Part shown: one piece after another, positions 21,871 through 30,478 of the stretch
How the letters are laid out: every line of letters starts with the position of its first letter
How positions within the stretch are numbered: position 1 is the first letter of the stretch
Source: Undibacterium parvum
GTDB lineage: Bacteria; Pseudomonadota; Gammaproteobacteria; Burkholderiales; Burkholderiaceae_D
NCBI RefSeq assembly: GCF_003955735.1
Contig: NZ_CP034464.1
Coordinates: 620,001 to 684,000 of the forward strand
Direction: 5' to 3'
DNA: 64,000 bases
The notes under the pieces: model-generated
Databases searched by the model: none
Told to the model about the DNA's origin: nothing
Seen by the model: only the letters and a program-made list of their open reading frames with translations
Translations under genes and position numbers: made by a program

Positions 21871-23331
21871 ATGACCACATTTGTATTGTTTGGCGGCACT
21901 GGCGATCTTGCCAAGCGCAAAATCATCCCTGCTTTGTATAGCGCGTATGTCAATGGTCGGCTAGCTGCCAGTTTTAGTTTCATCGGTGCCGCGCGTGAAG
22001 CCCTCACGGATGAAGAGTTTCGCGTGCGGGTGGCCGCCAGTATCGAGGCCTACGCCAGCGAAGACGCTGATCACAGCGCCGAAAAAATGGCAGCCTTTCT
22101 GGCTCTGACGACTTATTCCAAAATCAATGCACATGAAGCCGGCGATTTTGAGCAGCTCAAACAACGCATACACACCTCAGAAACCGACCCTACGCTGTTT
22201 TACCTCGCCACTGGTCCGGATATCTTTATCCCGGTGGTTGAGCAACTGTCTAAACACGGCCTGGTCGAAGGCAATGCCCGCGTGGTGGTAGAAAAACCTC
22301 TGGGGCGCGATGCCCAGTCGGCCAAAGAGATTAATCAATCGCTGCGCACTTATCTGAATGAAAATCAGATTTACCGTATCGATCACTATCTGGGTAAAGA
22401 GATGGTGCAAAACTTGTTGGCGCTACGCTTTGCCAATTCGTTTTTAGAGCCACTCTGGAATCGTAAGTGGATACAAGACGTACAGATTTCGATTTCTGAG
22501 CAAGTCGGGGTAGAGTCACGCGGCGATTTTTACGATCGCACTGGCGCGCTGCGCGACATGGTGCAAAACCATTTATTGCAACTGGTTTCTATCGTCGCCA
22601 TGGAGCCGCCGGTGAACGCCAACCCAGATGCGATCCGCGATGAAAAAGTTAAAGTATTGCGCGCCCTGCATAAATTCACACCGGAAGAAGTGAGTAAAAA
22701 AACCGTGCGCGGCCAATATCGCGCCGGCGCTGTTGATGGCAAACCTGTCATTGGATATCAGGCTGAACCTGGTGTACCGACCGCCTCACGCAACGAGACT
22801 TTCGTCGCGATCCGCGCCGAGATCGACAACTGGCGTTGGGCTGGCGTACCGTTTTATCTGCGTACCGGCAAACGTATGGCGAGCCGCTGTGCCGAGATCA
22901 CGATTAATTTTAAGCCGATACCGTATTCCATCTTTGGAAAAGCACAAGGACCTTTGCGCTCGAATCGTCTGGTGATCTCGCTGCAACCGGAAGAAAGCGT
23001 ACAGCTCTTCATGAAGGCGAAAGAACCGGGCGAAGGGATACGGCTGTCGGATGTGGCACTCAATCTCGATTTCGCCGAAGCCTCAAATTTACGCCGGGTC
23101 GAATCTTATGAGCGTCTGTTATTAGATGCCATGCATGGCGACCTGACCTTGTTTGTACGTGACGATGAACTCAGTGCCGCCTGGGCCTGGATAGACCCTA
23201 TCATGAGTGCCTGGAGCAATGACAGCGAAGGTTTGAAATCCTACATCGCTGGCAGTTGGGGGCCGGCCGCGTCTAGCTACCTGCTGGCGCAACATGGCGC
23301 CGCCTGGGGCGAAGAGTATGTGGAAGGTTAA
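21871..23331 (+). CDS. zwf: Glucose-6-phosphate 1-dehydrogenase
   Basis: A 486-residue enzyme of normal length. It begins with the coenzyme-binding motif MTTFVLFGGTGDLAKRKI, contains the substrate signature RIDHYLGKEMVQN and the EKPLG strand, and ends in the usual C-terminal domain. It oxidises glucose-6-phosphate with NADP or NAD to the lactone that Pgl hydrolyses. CCGGAGTCAGC gives a good ribosome binding site. pgl begins six bases after its stop. Confidence 0.97.
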   Translation: MTTFVLFGGTGDLAKRKIIPALYSAYVNGRLAASFSFIGAAREALTDEEFRVRVAASIEAYASEDADHSAEKMAAFLALTTYSKINAHEAGDFEQLKQRIHTSETDPTLFYLATGPDIFIPVVEQLSKHGLVEGNARVVVEKPLGRDAQSAKEINQSLRTYLNENQIYRIDHYLGKEMVQNLLALRFANSFLEPLWNRKWIQDVQISISEQVGVESRGDFYDRTGALRDMVQNHLLQLVSIVAMEPPVNANPDAIRDEKVKVLRALHKFTPEEVSKKTVRGQYRAGAVDGKPVIGYQAEPGVPTASRNETFVAIRAEIDNWRWAGVPFYLRTGKRMASRCAEITINFKPIPYSIFGKAQGPLRSNRLVISLQPEESVQLFMKAKEPGEGIRLSDVALNLDFAEASNLRRVESYERLLLDAMHGDLTLFVRDDELSAAWAWIDPIMSAWSNDSEGLKSYIAGSWGPAASSYLLAQHGAAWGEEYVEG

Positions 23332-23337
23332 GCAAGC

Positions 23338-24018
23338 ATGAGCACGATTAAATTTAATTCTTACGCAGACTTCTCTGCACTGAGCGATGCACTGCTGGCA
23401 GAGTGGATATCAGAAATAGATGGCGCAACAGCGGCGCGGCTTCCAGCCCATTTTGCCCTTGCAGGCGGCTCCACGCCTGCGCCTGTGTATCGCAAACTAG
23501 ACGCGATGCTGGCCGCGCGCGACATTTGCAATCTACATCTGGTCGCCACCGATGAGCGCTGGGTGGCCGACAGCGATGCGCAAAGTAATGAGGGTTTATT
23601 CAAGCAATGTATGCCGCTCTCCTATGGTAAGCAATGGCAACTAGTCTCATTGAAAAATGCGGCACGCACACCGGAAGTAGCGGTAGAAGCAATTAGCGAG
23701 CGTCTGCATCAACAAATACCGCACAGTTTTAATGCGGTCTTGCTGGGCATGGGTACTGACGGCCATATCGCCTCACTATTCCCGGGCGCACCGACTCAGC
23801 ATGATCATCTGGCCTGTCTGGCTGCGCTACATCCGCAAACGCGCCAGAGCCGCATCTCTCTGTCGCTGCCGCGCCTGTTAAACACCAAAAAAATCTGGCT
23901 AGTGATTAGCGGTGCAGAAAAACGACAATTATTAGAACGCGCCGCCAGCCTTAGTTTGCCGATTTCTACTTTAATCGCCCAAGCAGGCTGTACCATAGAG
24001 GTCTTTTGGTGTCCCTGA
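23338..24018 (+). CDS. pgl: 6-phosphogluconolactonase
   Basis: A 226-residue enzyme of the NagB-like fold. Signatures are LAGGSTPAPVYR, LVATDERWV and LLGMGTDGHIASLFPG. It hydrolyses 6-phosphogluconolactone to 6-phosphogluconate, the branch-point for Edd. It sits tightly between zwf and hexR and should be co-transcribed. Confidence 0.95.
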   Translation: MSTIKFNSYADFSALSDALLAEWISEIDGATAARLPAHFALAGGSTPAPVYRKLDAMLAARDICNLHLVATDERWVADSDAQSNEGLFKQCMPLSYGKQWQLVSLKNAARTPEVAVEAISERLHQQIPHSFNAVLLGMGTDGHIASLFPGAPTQHDHLACLAALHPQTRQSRISLSLPRLLNTKKIWLVISGAEKRQLLERAASLSLPISTLIAQAGCTIEVFWCP

Positions 24019-24115
24019 TAAATGCTTATTTATTGGCTATTTTAAACACTAGTTTAAATCACTGACCTGCAGAGTTTTTAGACGCCCCCCCTTACCGCTT
24101 AAATGCCCAAGAACC

Positions 24116-25018
24116 ATGCTTAACGCTCTCCCCGCAAACTCACCGCCCAAAGTAACGCCTTCCGAAAAAGGCTTACTGGCACGGATACGTACGGCCAGTA
24201 CGGCACTGAGCCGGGCAGAGCGTCAGGTTGCTGAATTTTTACTGCAAAAGCCACACAATGCATTGGAAATGTCGATACGGGTATTGGCGCAAGCCTGCGA
24301 TGTCAGCGAACCGACGGTCGCACGGTTTTCGCAATCCATGGGTTTTGATGGCTTTAAAACCTTTAAGATGGCGTTCGCCAAAAGCCTGGCGACCGGTATC
24401 CCCTACCTGCATCTGGACGTGAATCAAGCAGATCACGTCAGAGATGTCCTGCCCAAGGTGTTCGATCGCACGATCGCAGCGCTGATGGAGGCACGCAATT
24501 CAGCCAACCCTACCAGCTTCGAAGCAGCCGTAAATTTACTGGCACGCGCCCGTCGCATAGAGTGTTACGGGCTGGGTTATTCGGGCGCTTTGGCGGTCGA
24601 CGCACAGTTAAAATTCTTCCGCTTTGGCATACCCACCACGGTGTTTTGCGATGGCCATTTGCAGGCACAATCGGCATCTTTACTCAACAGCGATTGCCTG
24701 GTAGTCGCGTTCTCGCGCACCGGCCGTACCCGCGACCTGATACGCAGCGTACAACTGGCAAAAAATGCCGGAGCTAAAATTTTGGTATTGTGCGCCAGTG
24801 GTGGGCCCTTGGCCGACTTGGCCGATGTACACCTGAGCGTAGACGTAGAAGAAGATCCGGATATTTACACGCCTATGACCTCGCGTCTGGCGCATCTGAC
24901 CTATATCGATGCGCTGGCGGTTGCCGTTACTTTGCTGCGTGGTCCAGCCGCTATTGACATGTTAGAGCGTGCCAAAAACAGCATTAGTGAGAAAAAAATT
25001 GACTCTAAACTAGAGTAA
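24116..25018 (+). CDS. hexR: HexR, RpiR-family regulator of sugar phosphate metabolism
   Basis: A 300-residue repressor. Residues 18-95 are an RpiR-type helix-turn-helix (SRAERQVAEFLLQ, then VLAQACDVSEPTVARFSQSMGFDGFKTFKM). Residues 125-290 are a SIS sugar-isomerase domain (CYGLGYSGALAVDAQLKFFRFG, then VVAFSRTGRTRDLI) that senses a sugar phosphate, in known HexR proteins KDPG. It ends a zwf-pgl-hexR cluster and probably controls zwf, edd and perhaps itself. A 97-bp spacer before it could hold its own promoter. Confidence 0.92.
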   Translation: MLNALPANSPPKVTPSEKGLLARIRTASTALSRAERQVAEFLLQKPHNALEMSIRVLAQACDVSEPTVARFSQSMGFDGFKTFKMAFAKSLATGIPYLHLDVNQADHVRDVLPKVFDRTIAALMEARNSANPTSFEAAVNLLARARRIECYGLGYSGALAVDAQLKFFRFGIPTTVFCDGHLQAQSASLLNSDCLVVAFSRTGRTRDLIRSVQLAKNAGAKILVLCASGGPLADLADVHLSVDVEEDPDIYTPMTSRLAHLTYIDALAVAVTLLRGPAAIDMLERAKNSISEKKIDSKLE

Positions 25019-25059
25019 ACTTCTTCGATTCATCAGCACGCCAGGCGGCTATGTTGTGA

Positions 25060-25085
25060 CTAACCCTGCCGCACTGCAGGGTTAG
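25060..25085 (+). terminator. Hairpin downstream of hexR
   Basis: A 10-bp inverted repeat (CTAACCCTGC, complement GCAGGGTTAG) around CGCACT. No T-run follows, so termination strength is uncertain; it is well placed to end the zwf-pgl-hexR transcript. Confidence 0.5.
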
Positions 25086-25193
25086 TCCATCAAAACACTC
25101 AATCCTTCAATTTTCTACCCAATTGCGTCGCAACTTCTGTCAAGCTGTCTCTTCCAGTTTCCTTACACCCAACCAAGTACAGGAGTTCACCGG

Positions 25194-25315
25194 ATGAATG
25201 CCATCAGCCTACAAGAAGTCGCACAAAACGTCAAAGATCTGCCCAGCCTGCCGGCCATCGTGATGGAACTACTCAACGATGTAGACAATGAGGACGTCGA
25301 TATTTCGTTGTTAGC
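25194..25315 (+). pseudogene. HDOD protein, 5' part (disrupted by IS)
   Basis: The first 40 codons of an HDOD protein (MNAISLQEVAQNVKDLPSLPAIVMELL) stop matching the family at base 25316, where an IS3-like element begins. The sequence GTTAGC at 25310-25315 recurs at 26961-26966. Joining 25194-25315 to 26967-27684 gives 840 bases, exactly 280 codons, with no frame break. The joined HDOD region has the same spacing as the intact paralogue at 783-1646. The fragment still reads into the element to a stop at 25388. Confidence 0.92.
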
Positions 25316-25384
25316 CCTCCATGTCAGGATAGATGTCGCCTCACTTAATATGATAAAAAGATGGAGGGCGGAAGTCAGGGTAAG

Positions 25385-25873
25385 ATGAAACGTATTCGAT
25401 ATACAGCAGAACAAAGGGAATGGGCTGTTCAACAAATGATGCCCCCGTTAAACCGAGCAGTGGTGGAATTAGCAAAGGCCACGGGAATTACTACAGTGAC
25501 GCTACGTGTTTGGCAGAACGTGGCGCGTGAGGAAGGAAGAATTGTGCCTGGAGATGGTAAACAAAGTGATCGCTGGTCCAGCACGGACAAATTTCGCATC
25601 GTGCTAGAGGCTGCAGCACTAAGTGAAGTAGAGCTATCGGCGTATTGCAGAACCAAAGGCGTCTATCCAGAACAAGTGACGCAATGGCGTTTAGCCTGCG
25701 AGCAGGCCAATGGACAATTGGTGCAGACTAAACCAGATGCCTCACAGACAAAACGCATTGGCGAACTGGAACGCGCCTTAAAAAAGAAAGATGCTGAGTT
25801 GGCAGAGTCGGCGGCGCTGCTTGTTTTAAGAAAAAAAGCCGAGGCGATCTGGGGGAGGGAAAAGGACGAATGA
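25385..25873 (+). CDS. IS3-like transposase OrfA
   Basis: A 162-residue basic protein starting MKRIRYTAEQREWAVQ. It has two helix-turn-helix units (VVELAKATGITTVTLRVWQ, then VELSAYCRTKGVYPEQVTQW) and a C-terminal coiled coil (RIGELERALKKKDAELAES) typical of OrfA leucine-zipper regions. The ATG at 25385 is preceded by AGGG. Its stop overlaps the start of OrfB in ATGA, and an A-run followed by G lies just upstream in the overlap area, so coupling or a -1 frameshift could both make the fused transposase. Confidence 0.85.
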   Translation: MKRIRYTAEQREWAVQQMMPPLNRAVVELAKATGITTVTLRVWQNVAREEGRIVPGDGKQSDRWSSTDKFRIVLEAAALSEVELSAYCRTKGVYPEQVTQWRLACEQANGQLVQTKPDASQTKRIGELERALKKKDAELAESAALLVLRKKAEAIWGREKDE

Positions 25874-26922
25874 TCAAAGCCCCAGATCGCCTTGAAGCCC
25901 TGACATTGATTAATGAAGCGGTTGCCGCTGGCGCGCGCCAAGACCTTGCTTGCGACATGCTGGGGTTGAGTGTGCGCACCCTACAGCGGTGGCGGCATTC
26001 ACCACAAGATCGGCGGCCTGATACCATGCATCAGTGTCCTGCAAATAAGCTCAATCAAGCAGAACGTGAGGCATTGTTGGCAGCAGCTAACTGCGCCGAA
26101 TACGCCAGCATGACGCCGCATCAGATTGTTCCCAAGTTGGCCGACAAAGGAATTTATCTGGCATCGGAATCGACATTTTACCGCGTCATGAAAGCAGCTA
26201 ATCAAGGACAGCGAAGGGGGCGAAGTAAGAGCCCGCAGAAACGGCCATTGACAACGCATCAAGCAGATGGACCTAACCAAGTGTGGTGCTGGGATATCAC
26301 CTGGCTACCAAGCACGGTCAAGGGCAGATTCTTTTATTGGTACATGATGAAAGACATCTACAGCCGTAAGCTGGTGGTCAATGAAGTGCATGAAAACGAA
26401 TCGTCAGAACATGCCAGTCACTTGTTGTGGCGCGGTTGTTTGCGTGAACAAATAGCCGGCAAACCACTGGTGCTGCATTCCGACAATGGCACGGCTATGA
26501 AAGGGGCGAACATGCTCTCCGCCATGTACGATCTTGGTGTGGTTCCGTCTTTTAGCCGACCACGTGTCAGCAACGATAACGCCTACGCCGAAGCATTATT
26601 TCGTACTGCGAAGTATTGCCCGCAGTGGCCAGAACGGCCATTCGACACCTTGGAAGAAGCGCGTCTCTGGGTACATGAATTCGTCAAATGGTATAACGAA
26701 GAACATTGCCATAGCGGCTTGAAATACGTCACTCCAGATCAGCGCCATCGTGGGCAAGCAAGTGTGTTACTTCAGCAGCGTGCACAGGTCTATCAACTAG
26801 CCCGTAAAAAAAATCCTCGACGCTGGTCTGGAGAAACGAGAGATTGGACATTAGGCAGTACTGTCTACTTGAATCCTGAACGAGCTCAGATGCAAGAGAA
26901 AGATTATATGAAAGCAGCTTAA
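25870..26922 (+). CDS. IS3-like transposase OrfB (DDE integrase)
   Basis: A 350-residue transposase with a short N-terminal helix-turn-helix (LACDMLGLSVRTLQRWRH) and a full integrase catalytic core. The DDE residues are in WCWDITWLPS, LHSDNGTAMKG and NDNAYAEALFRT, and HSGLKYVTPDQRH is the usual C-terminal motif. It cuts and joins the element's ends. No internal stop or frameshift is seen, so the element looks functional. Confidence 0.92.
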   Translation: MIKAPDRLEALTLINEAVAAGARQDLACDMLGLSVRTLQRWRHSPQDRRPDTMHQCPANKLNQAEREALLAAANCAEYASMTPHQIVPKLADKGIYLASESTFYRVMKAANQGQRRGRSKSPQKRPLTTHQADGPNQVWCWDITWLPSTVKGRFFYWYMMKDIYSRKLVVNEVHENESSEHASHLLWRGCLREQIAGKPLVLHSDNGTAMKGANMLSAMYDLGVVPSFSRPRVSNDNAYAEALFRTAKYCPQWPERPFDTLEEARLWVHEFVKWYNEEHCHSGLKYVTPDQRHRGQASVLLQQRAQVYQLARKKNPRRWSGETRDWTLGSTVYLNPERAQMQEKDYMKAA

Positions 26923-26960
26923 TTTTAAACATTAAAGCGACAACTAGCTTGACACACACC

Positions 26961-27684
26961 GTTAGCGCAAAAAGTCAGTGGCGATCTGGCGCTGACCGCG
27001 AGTACCTTGCGCTATGCCAATTCTGCGTATTACACCACCATGATCAAGGTCACCACGATCCAGCAGGCAATTTGCTTGATGGGCTTGGCGAACGTCAAAA
27101 AAATCATCATGATGGCAGCCTTAAGCGGCTGCTTCCCTGAAAACAATTGCAAAGGTTTTGATCATAAGGCGTTCTGGCGGCATTCGATCGCAGTAGCGAT
27201 TGCCGCCAAGCTGTTAGCCAAACGACTCAATCTCAATGTCGATACCGCCTATACCGCTGGCCTCTTGCACGACTTAGGAGCCTTGGTGTTAGTCACCCAA
27301 TATCCGCGCCAGTACGAAGCTTGCATCGCTTACCGGCATCAACATCAAATCAGCCAATTCGATGCCGAGCGTCAGGTCTTGGGGATAGATCATGCTGCGG
27401 TAGGCATGAGTCTGGCAAACCTATGGAATTTTTCTGAAGTCATGAAAAATGCGATTGCGGGTCACCATCAGCCGGAAACGCCTGGCTTGGGATTCTTGGC
27501 AACCGTCATCCATGTCGCGGACGGTATCGCCCATGCCATCGGCGTCAGCAGTACGCCGGATAGCCAGGTGACAGAAGTATCGGGGCAGTCGTGGGAGAGT
27601 TTGGATCTGGATCAGACAGTGCTACAAGAGTTAATGCAAGAAACAGCGGCAGAATTAGCGCAAATTAGCCGGGAAGATTTGTAA
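26961..27684 (+). pseudogene. HDOD protein, 3' part (disrupted by IS)
   Basis: The second half of the split HDOD gene. After the repeated GTTAGC it continues QKVSGDLALTASTLRYANSAYY, then the HD-like region (HSIAVAIAAKLLA, GLLHDLGALVLVTQYP, GIDHAAVGMSLA). About 240 codons remain open, with no ATG at the front, so any product would need a start such as TTG at 27007. It is otherwise undamaged, consistent with a recent insertion. Confidence 0.92.
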
Positions 27685-27704
27685 AAAATCTGCCCTGAAT
27701 TGCA

Positions 27705-27857
27705 CTAACGTCCCCGCCATTGCCTTTGCGCCGCCACCAAATCCCATCCAAGTTGGCGGCGCGCCTCCTTGGTGTTAAGTGGCGTGGTCGATTGCTCTTG
27801 CTGAGAGTGCGGCAACTCTTGATCCTGATGTTTAGCTGGCTGAGAATAGTGTTCCAT
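27705..27857 (-). CDS. Small 50-residue protein, unknown
   Basis: A short ORF starting MEHYSQPAKHQDQELP, with an AAGAGG site seven bases before its ATG and a TAG stop at 27705. The product is hydrophilic and glutamine-rich, with a C-terminal basic helix (TKEARRQLGWDLVAAQRQ). It lies in the 280-bp gap between the split HDOD gene and the FliL-like gene, 108 bp upstream of nothing else on its strand. I do not recognise a family; the good ribosome binding site is the main reason to call it. Confidence 0.5.
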   Translation of the reverse strand: MEHYSQPAKHQDQELPHSQQEQSTTPLNTKEARRQLGWDLVAAQRQWRGR

Positions 27858-27965
27858 GATTGCGCCTCTTAATGACATCCTCTATTTGCTTAACGGTTAG
27901 TTTTTATTTTTGTTGACGCTAACAAATAAAAATTTTATCTCCGAGCTGCAAAACATGAACGCATT

Positions 27966-28589
27966 CTATTCTTTACCTTGCACCAATAATTCGGTGATCA
28001 ACACTGCCTGAATTTTTTCCGAACGCGCATCTTCATTGAGCTGCTGCTTCAATGCCAATTGCGTCTCAGCGATACCTTTAGCGGAACGTAGATCGTCCGG
28101 ATTCATTGCAGCGATAGTCCTCTGAAAACTATTCTCCAACTCTTTTTTATGCTGTTTCAACCAGTCAGCATCTTCCATATCTATCTGTACCGAAACCCGT
28201 AACCTGGCGACGTTTCCATCCATATTGACGATAATTTGCGGGAGAGTCACGTAGTTAAGCCCACTCACATTGCGAGTACTATCCTTGTACATATAAATCA
28301 AGCCTGACACGATCAGCAAGCCTAACAGCACTAAGCCTGCAATAGTCTGGGTTAGCCTATCTTTCTTTACCGCAACCACGGGTTTTGTGTTTTTCAATTT
28401 AGCGTCCGTTTTGGTAAAAGACTGGGCTGCTGCGATCGATTTTTTTTTCTCGAGCGGGGGATCAGGGACCTCTTTAGCAGCGCTCTGCTGTGTCGTAAAA
28501 TCTGCTTTTTTTGCTGGCGACGCACCATCGATATTCTCGAAATCGAGTTTTGATGTGAGTAAGTCTCCTTTTGACGAGGGTTTTGACAT
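27966..28589 (-). CDS. FliL-like flagellar basal-body protein
   Basis: A 207-residue protein. The first 80 residues are charged and low-complexity, followed by one membrane helix (residues 82-101, GLVLLGLLIVSGLIYMY) and a periplasmic domain (YVTLPQIIVNMDGNVARLRVSVQIDM, then FQRTIAAMNPDDLRSAKG, ending LLVQGK) that fits the FliL/stomatin-like fold. FliL supports motor stators. It stands apart from any flagellar operon, and the long N-terminal extension is unusual for FliL, so it may be a paralogue with another role. Confidence 0.7.
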   Translation of the reverse strand: MSKPSSKGDLLTSKLDFENIDGASPAKKADFTTQQSAAKEVPDPPLEKKKSIAAAQSFTKTDAKLKNTKPVVAVKKDRLTQTIAGLVLLGLLIVSGLIYMYKDSTRNVSGLNYVTLPQIIVNMDGNVARLRVSVQIDMEDADWLKQHKKELENSFQRTIAAMNPDDLRSAKGIAETQLALKQQLNEDARSEKIQAVLITELLVQGKE

Positions 28590-28872
28590 TACTTATCCTA
28601 GTAAAATATATCCACACGGAAACAAAATAAAGATTTTACTGCACATCTAGCCATAGCAATGAAGAAAACTTGCATGCTCTAGCAAGTTCACAAACGAGGC
28701 TGGCAAGCGATGTGAACAAGCTGCTTGAAAATTATATGCCCTGGCAATTTCCATTTTATGACAATAGAAAGTATTTATCCGAGTATTTTAAGCGCAGGAA
28801 AATACCGTCTCGCTGAGTTTTAAGTCAGCTGGAAGCCGAATTTGGGGAAGAGAGGGAGATCGCAAACAGTAT

Positions 28873-28906
28873 GCGGTATTAATCTGAGAGTTCAGCGCAA
28901 TACCGC
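28873..28906 (-). terminator. Hairpin 3' of the acyltransferase gene
   Basis: An 8-bp perfect inverted repeat (GCGGTATT, AATACCGC) with an 18-base loop starts 18 bp after the acyltransferase stop. There is no T-run. The rest of the 335-bp gap 28590-28924 shows no gene; it also holds an unrelated GTTCAC / GTGAAC inverted pair. Confidence 0.45.
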
Positions 28907-28924
28907 GTTACAAGCTCGGAAAAA

Positions 28925-29521
28925 CTAGGTCTGGGTATTATCTAGATTGAATTGCTTAGGATTTTTACCTGAAATGCCGGCATAAAATTCCTGTATGACT
29001 TTCATGTCTTTTTCTATATCGCCAGTAGTATGAAATACTTTACCGATGCCACCGGCCTTACGTTTGAAGTCGAGATAACCTAAGGCAATCGGTACGCCAG
29101 CACCATGTGCGATGTAATAAAAGCCGGTTTTCCAGTGCGTCACCTTATTTCTGGTGCCTTCGGGCGGCACGATGACGGTCAATTTTTGATTATCATTGAA
29201 CGCATTCACCGTACCCTCGACCAAGTTACCAGCACGCGAACGGTCAACCGCAATGCCACCCATCCAGCGCGAGAAGGCACCGAAAAACGGTGGGAACAAA
29301 CTGGCCTTACCCATCCAATACACATCCAGACGTAATGCGAAACAAATCATCATGGTGTAAGGAAAATCCCAGTTACTGGTGTGAGGTGCGGCGATCAATA
29401 CATATTTCAGCTCGGATGGTTTTTGGCCCTCGACTTTCCAGCCACACAGACGTAAAACGCAGACAGAAAACCAGCGCATCAGAGTGTTAATAATCGGGGT
29501 GTCAAAAATTGTATAGTGCAT
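28925..29521 (-). CDS. Lysophospholipid acyltransferase (PlsC-like)
   Basis: A 198-residue protein with a hydrophobic N-terminus (TPIINTLMRWFSVCVLRLCG). Catalytic motif I is APHTSNWDF, matching H-x4-D of glycerol-3-phosphate acyltransferases with an N replaced by P at the first position. Motif III is VPPEGTRNK. It transfers fatty acyl groups to a lysophospholipid or related acceptor, with membrane attachment by the N-terminal segment. It has the reduced size of the small 'PlsC-like' branch, so the exact acceptor is not certain. Confidence 0.82.
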   Translation of the reverse strand: MHYTIFDTPIINTLMRWFSVCVLRLCGWKVEGQKPSELKYVLIAAPHTSNWDFPYTMMICFALRLDVYWMGKASLFPPFFGAFSRWMGGIAVDRSRAGNLVEGTVNAFNDNQKLTVIVPPEGTRNKVTHWKTGFYYIAHGAGVPIALGYLDFKRKAGGIGKVFHTTGDIEKDMKVIQEFYAGISGKNPKQFNLDNTQT

Positions 29522-29539
29522 ACCGTAAGCAATTGATAT

Positions 29540-29641
29540 AGGACTTTCGCAAAATTGTTCCAGCTAGGCGTGCCGCCGAAGACAGTACTTTAGTACGGCA
29601 AGGCGGATACAAGGACGCTGGGGCGGTTTTGCGTAAGTACT
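29540..29641. repeat. MITE-like repeat, copy B
   Basis: About 102 bp with ends AGGACTTTCGCAAAA on the left and the complement of AGTACTTACGCAAAA on the right (12 of 15 matching). It aligns end to end with 142-242. It lies 18 bp upstream of the acyltransferase start and between it and the ParA-like gene. No coding capacity. The rest of the gap to 29838 is AT-rich with no gene. Confidence 0.65.
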
Positions 29642-29838
29642 ATGATAATAAAAGAAAATATGGAGCCACAAATGTCACGGCATTATAGTGATGCAGCCTC
29701 ACTATGAGGAGAAAATATCGCCTCAGCCTTAAGATATTTCGCTATTTTTTGCTATCTATAATCGAATTGCTATCGAATAAAACAAAATCGACCATATCGC
29801 GTCAATTTTTTTGAAGTACACAAACTGACTACGCTGGA

Positions 29839-30450
29839 CTATTTTTCTATCCACTGCAAGATTGCTTGCCATTGCGCCAGGTCTTTTTCTACTCTTGAAG
29901 GGGCAACATCCCACAGAGTAGCACCGTGGGCAGCCAGTTGAATATAATTTTGTGTATCGCGCAGATAGCCAAGAACCGGCAAACCGAGTTGCTTGACATA
30001 CAGCTCTAATTGTTCGGCGGCACGACTACGGGCATTGACCCGCATCCCCAAGACCCCGACTTCAAAGTTACCTTCCCGCTTGGCGAGTTTTTTAAGAAAC
30101 TCGTCGGTTGCCAGAATATCAAAAATCGAAGGCTGTAGCGGAACGATTACCTTATCCGCCAGCTTCAACACGGCATCGAGCTTACTGCCTTTGAGACCAG
30201 CCGGTGTATCAAGCACGATGTGAGTGGTTCCCTTAGGCGGCTTGGCGATATGCCCGTCCGTCATCTCCCAGGCCTGAATCGCAGGCAAATTTGCCGGGCG
30301 TATCGCCAACCAGGCATGTGAGGATTGCTGCACATCGGCGTCTCCCAGCATCACATGATGCCCTTGCGCAGCGAAATAACCAGCAAGATTAGTAGAAAAA
30401 GTACTCTTACCAACGCCACCCTTGGGGTTTGCAATGACGATCACCGGCAT
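29839..30450 (-). CDS. ParA/MinD-family ATPase
   Basis: A 203-residue ATPase with a deviant Walker A (NPKGGVGKST at the N-terminus), a GDADVQQSS strand (Walker A' motif) and VIVPLQPSIFD. It lacks the DNA-binding N-terminal extension of plasmid ParA and resembles small MinD/ParA-like proteins that position cellular machinery. No ParB or centromere-like partner is nearby. It follows the pseudouridine synthase gene with a 28-bp gap on the same strand. Confidence 0.85.
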   Translation of the reverse strand: MPVIVIANPKGGVGKSTFSTNLAGYFAAQGHHVMLGDADVQQSSHAWLAIRPANLPAIQAWEMTDGHIAKPPKGTTHIVLDTPAGLKGSKLDAVLKLADKVIVPLQPSIFDILATDEFLKKLAKREGNFEVGVLGMRVNARSRAAEQLELYVKQLGLPVLGYLRDTQNYIQLAAHGATLWDVAPSRVEKDLAQWQAILQWIEK

Positions 30451-30478
30451 GATTTTTCCTTTTTGAAGTTGAAAAATA

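Larger units (their letters stand above)
25316..26960 (+). mobile_element. IS3-like insertion sequence, complete
   Basis: A 1645-bp element with two overlapping transposase ORFs. Near its ends, the left 25322-25341 and the reversed right end match at 16 of 20 positions (TGTCA, then G, TAG and TGTCGC blocks). A perfect 6-bp target duplication GTTAGC flanks it. The outermost 6 bp at each end do not match each other, which is odd, but the empty-site reconstruction shows they belong to the element. The two ORFs are intact, so it may still move. I assign IS3-like from the DDE domain and ORF layout only. Confidence 0.9.

Noticed and set aside
26967..27684. 3' HDOD fragment as an intact gene starting at a TTG
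   Set aside because: It lacks the N-terminal quarter of the domain, and the flanking GTTAGC repeats show that it is the rest of the split gene.
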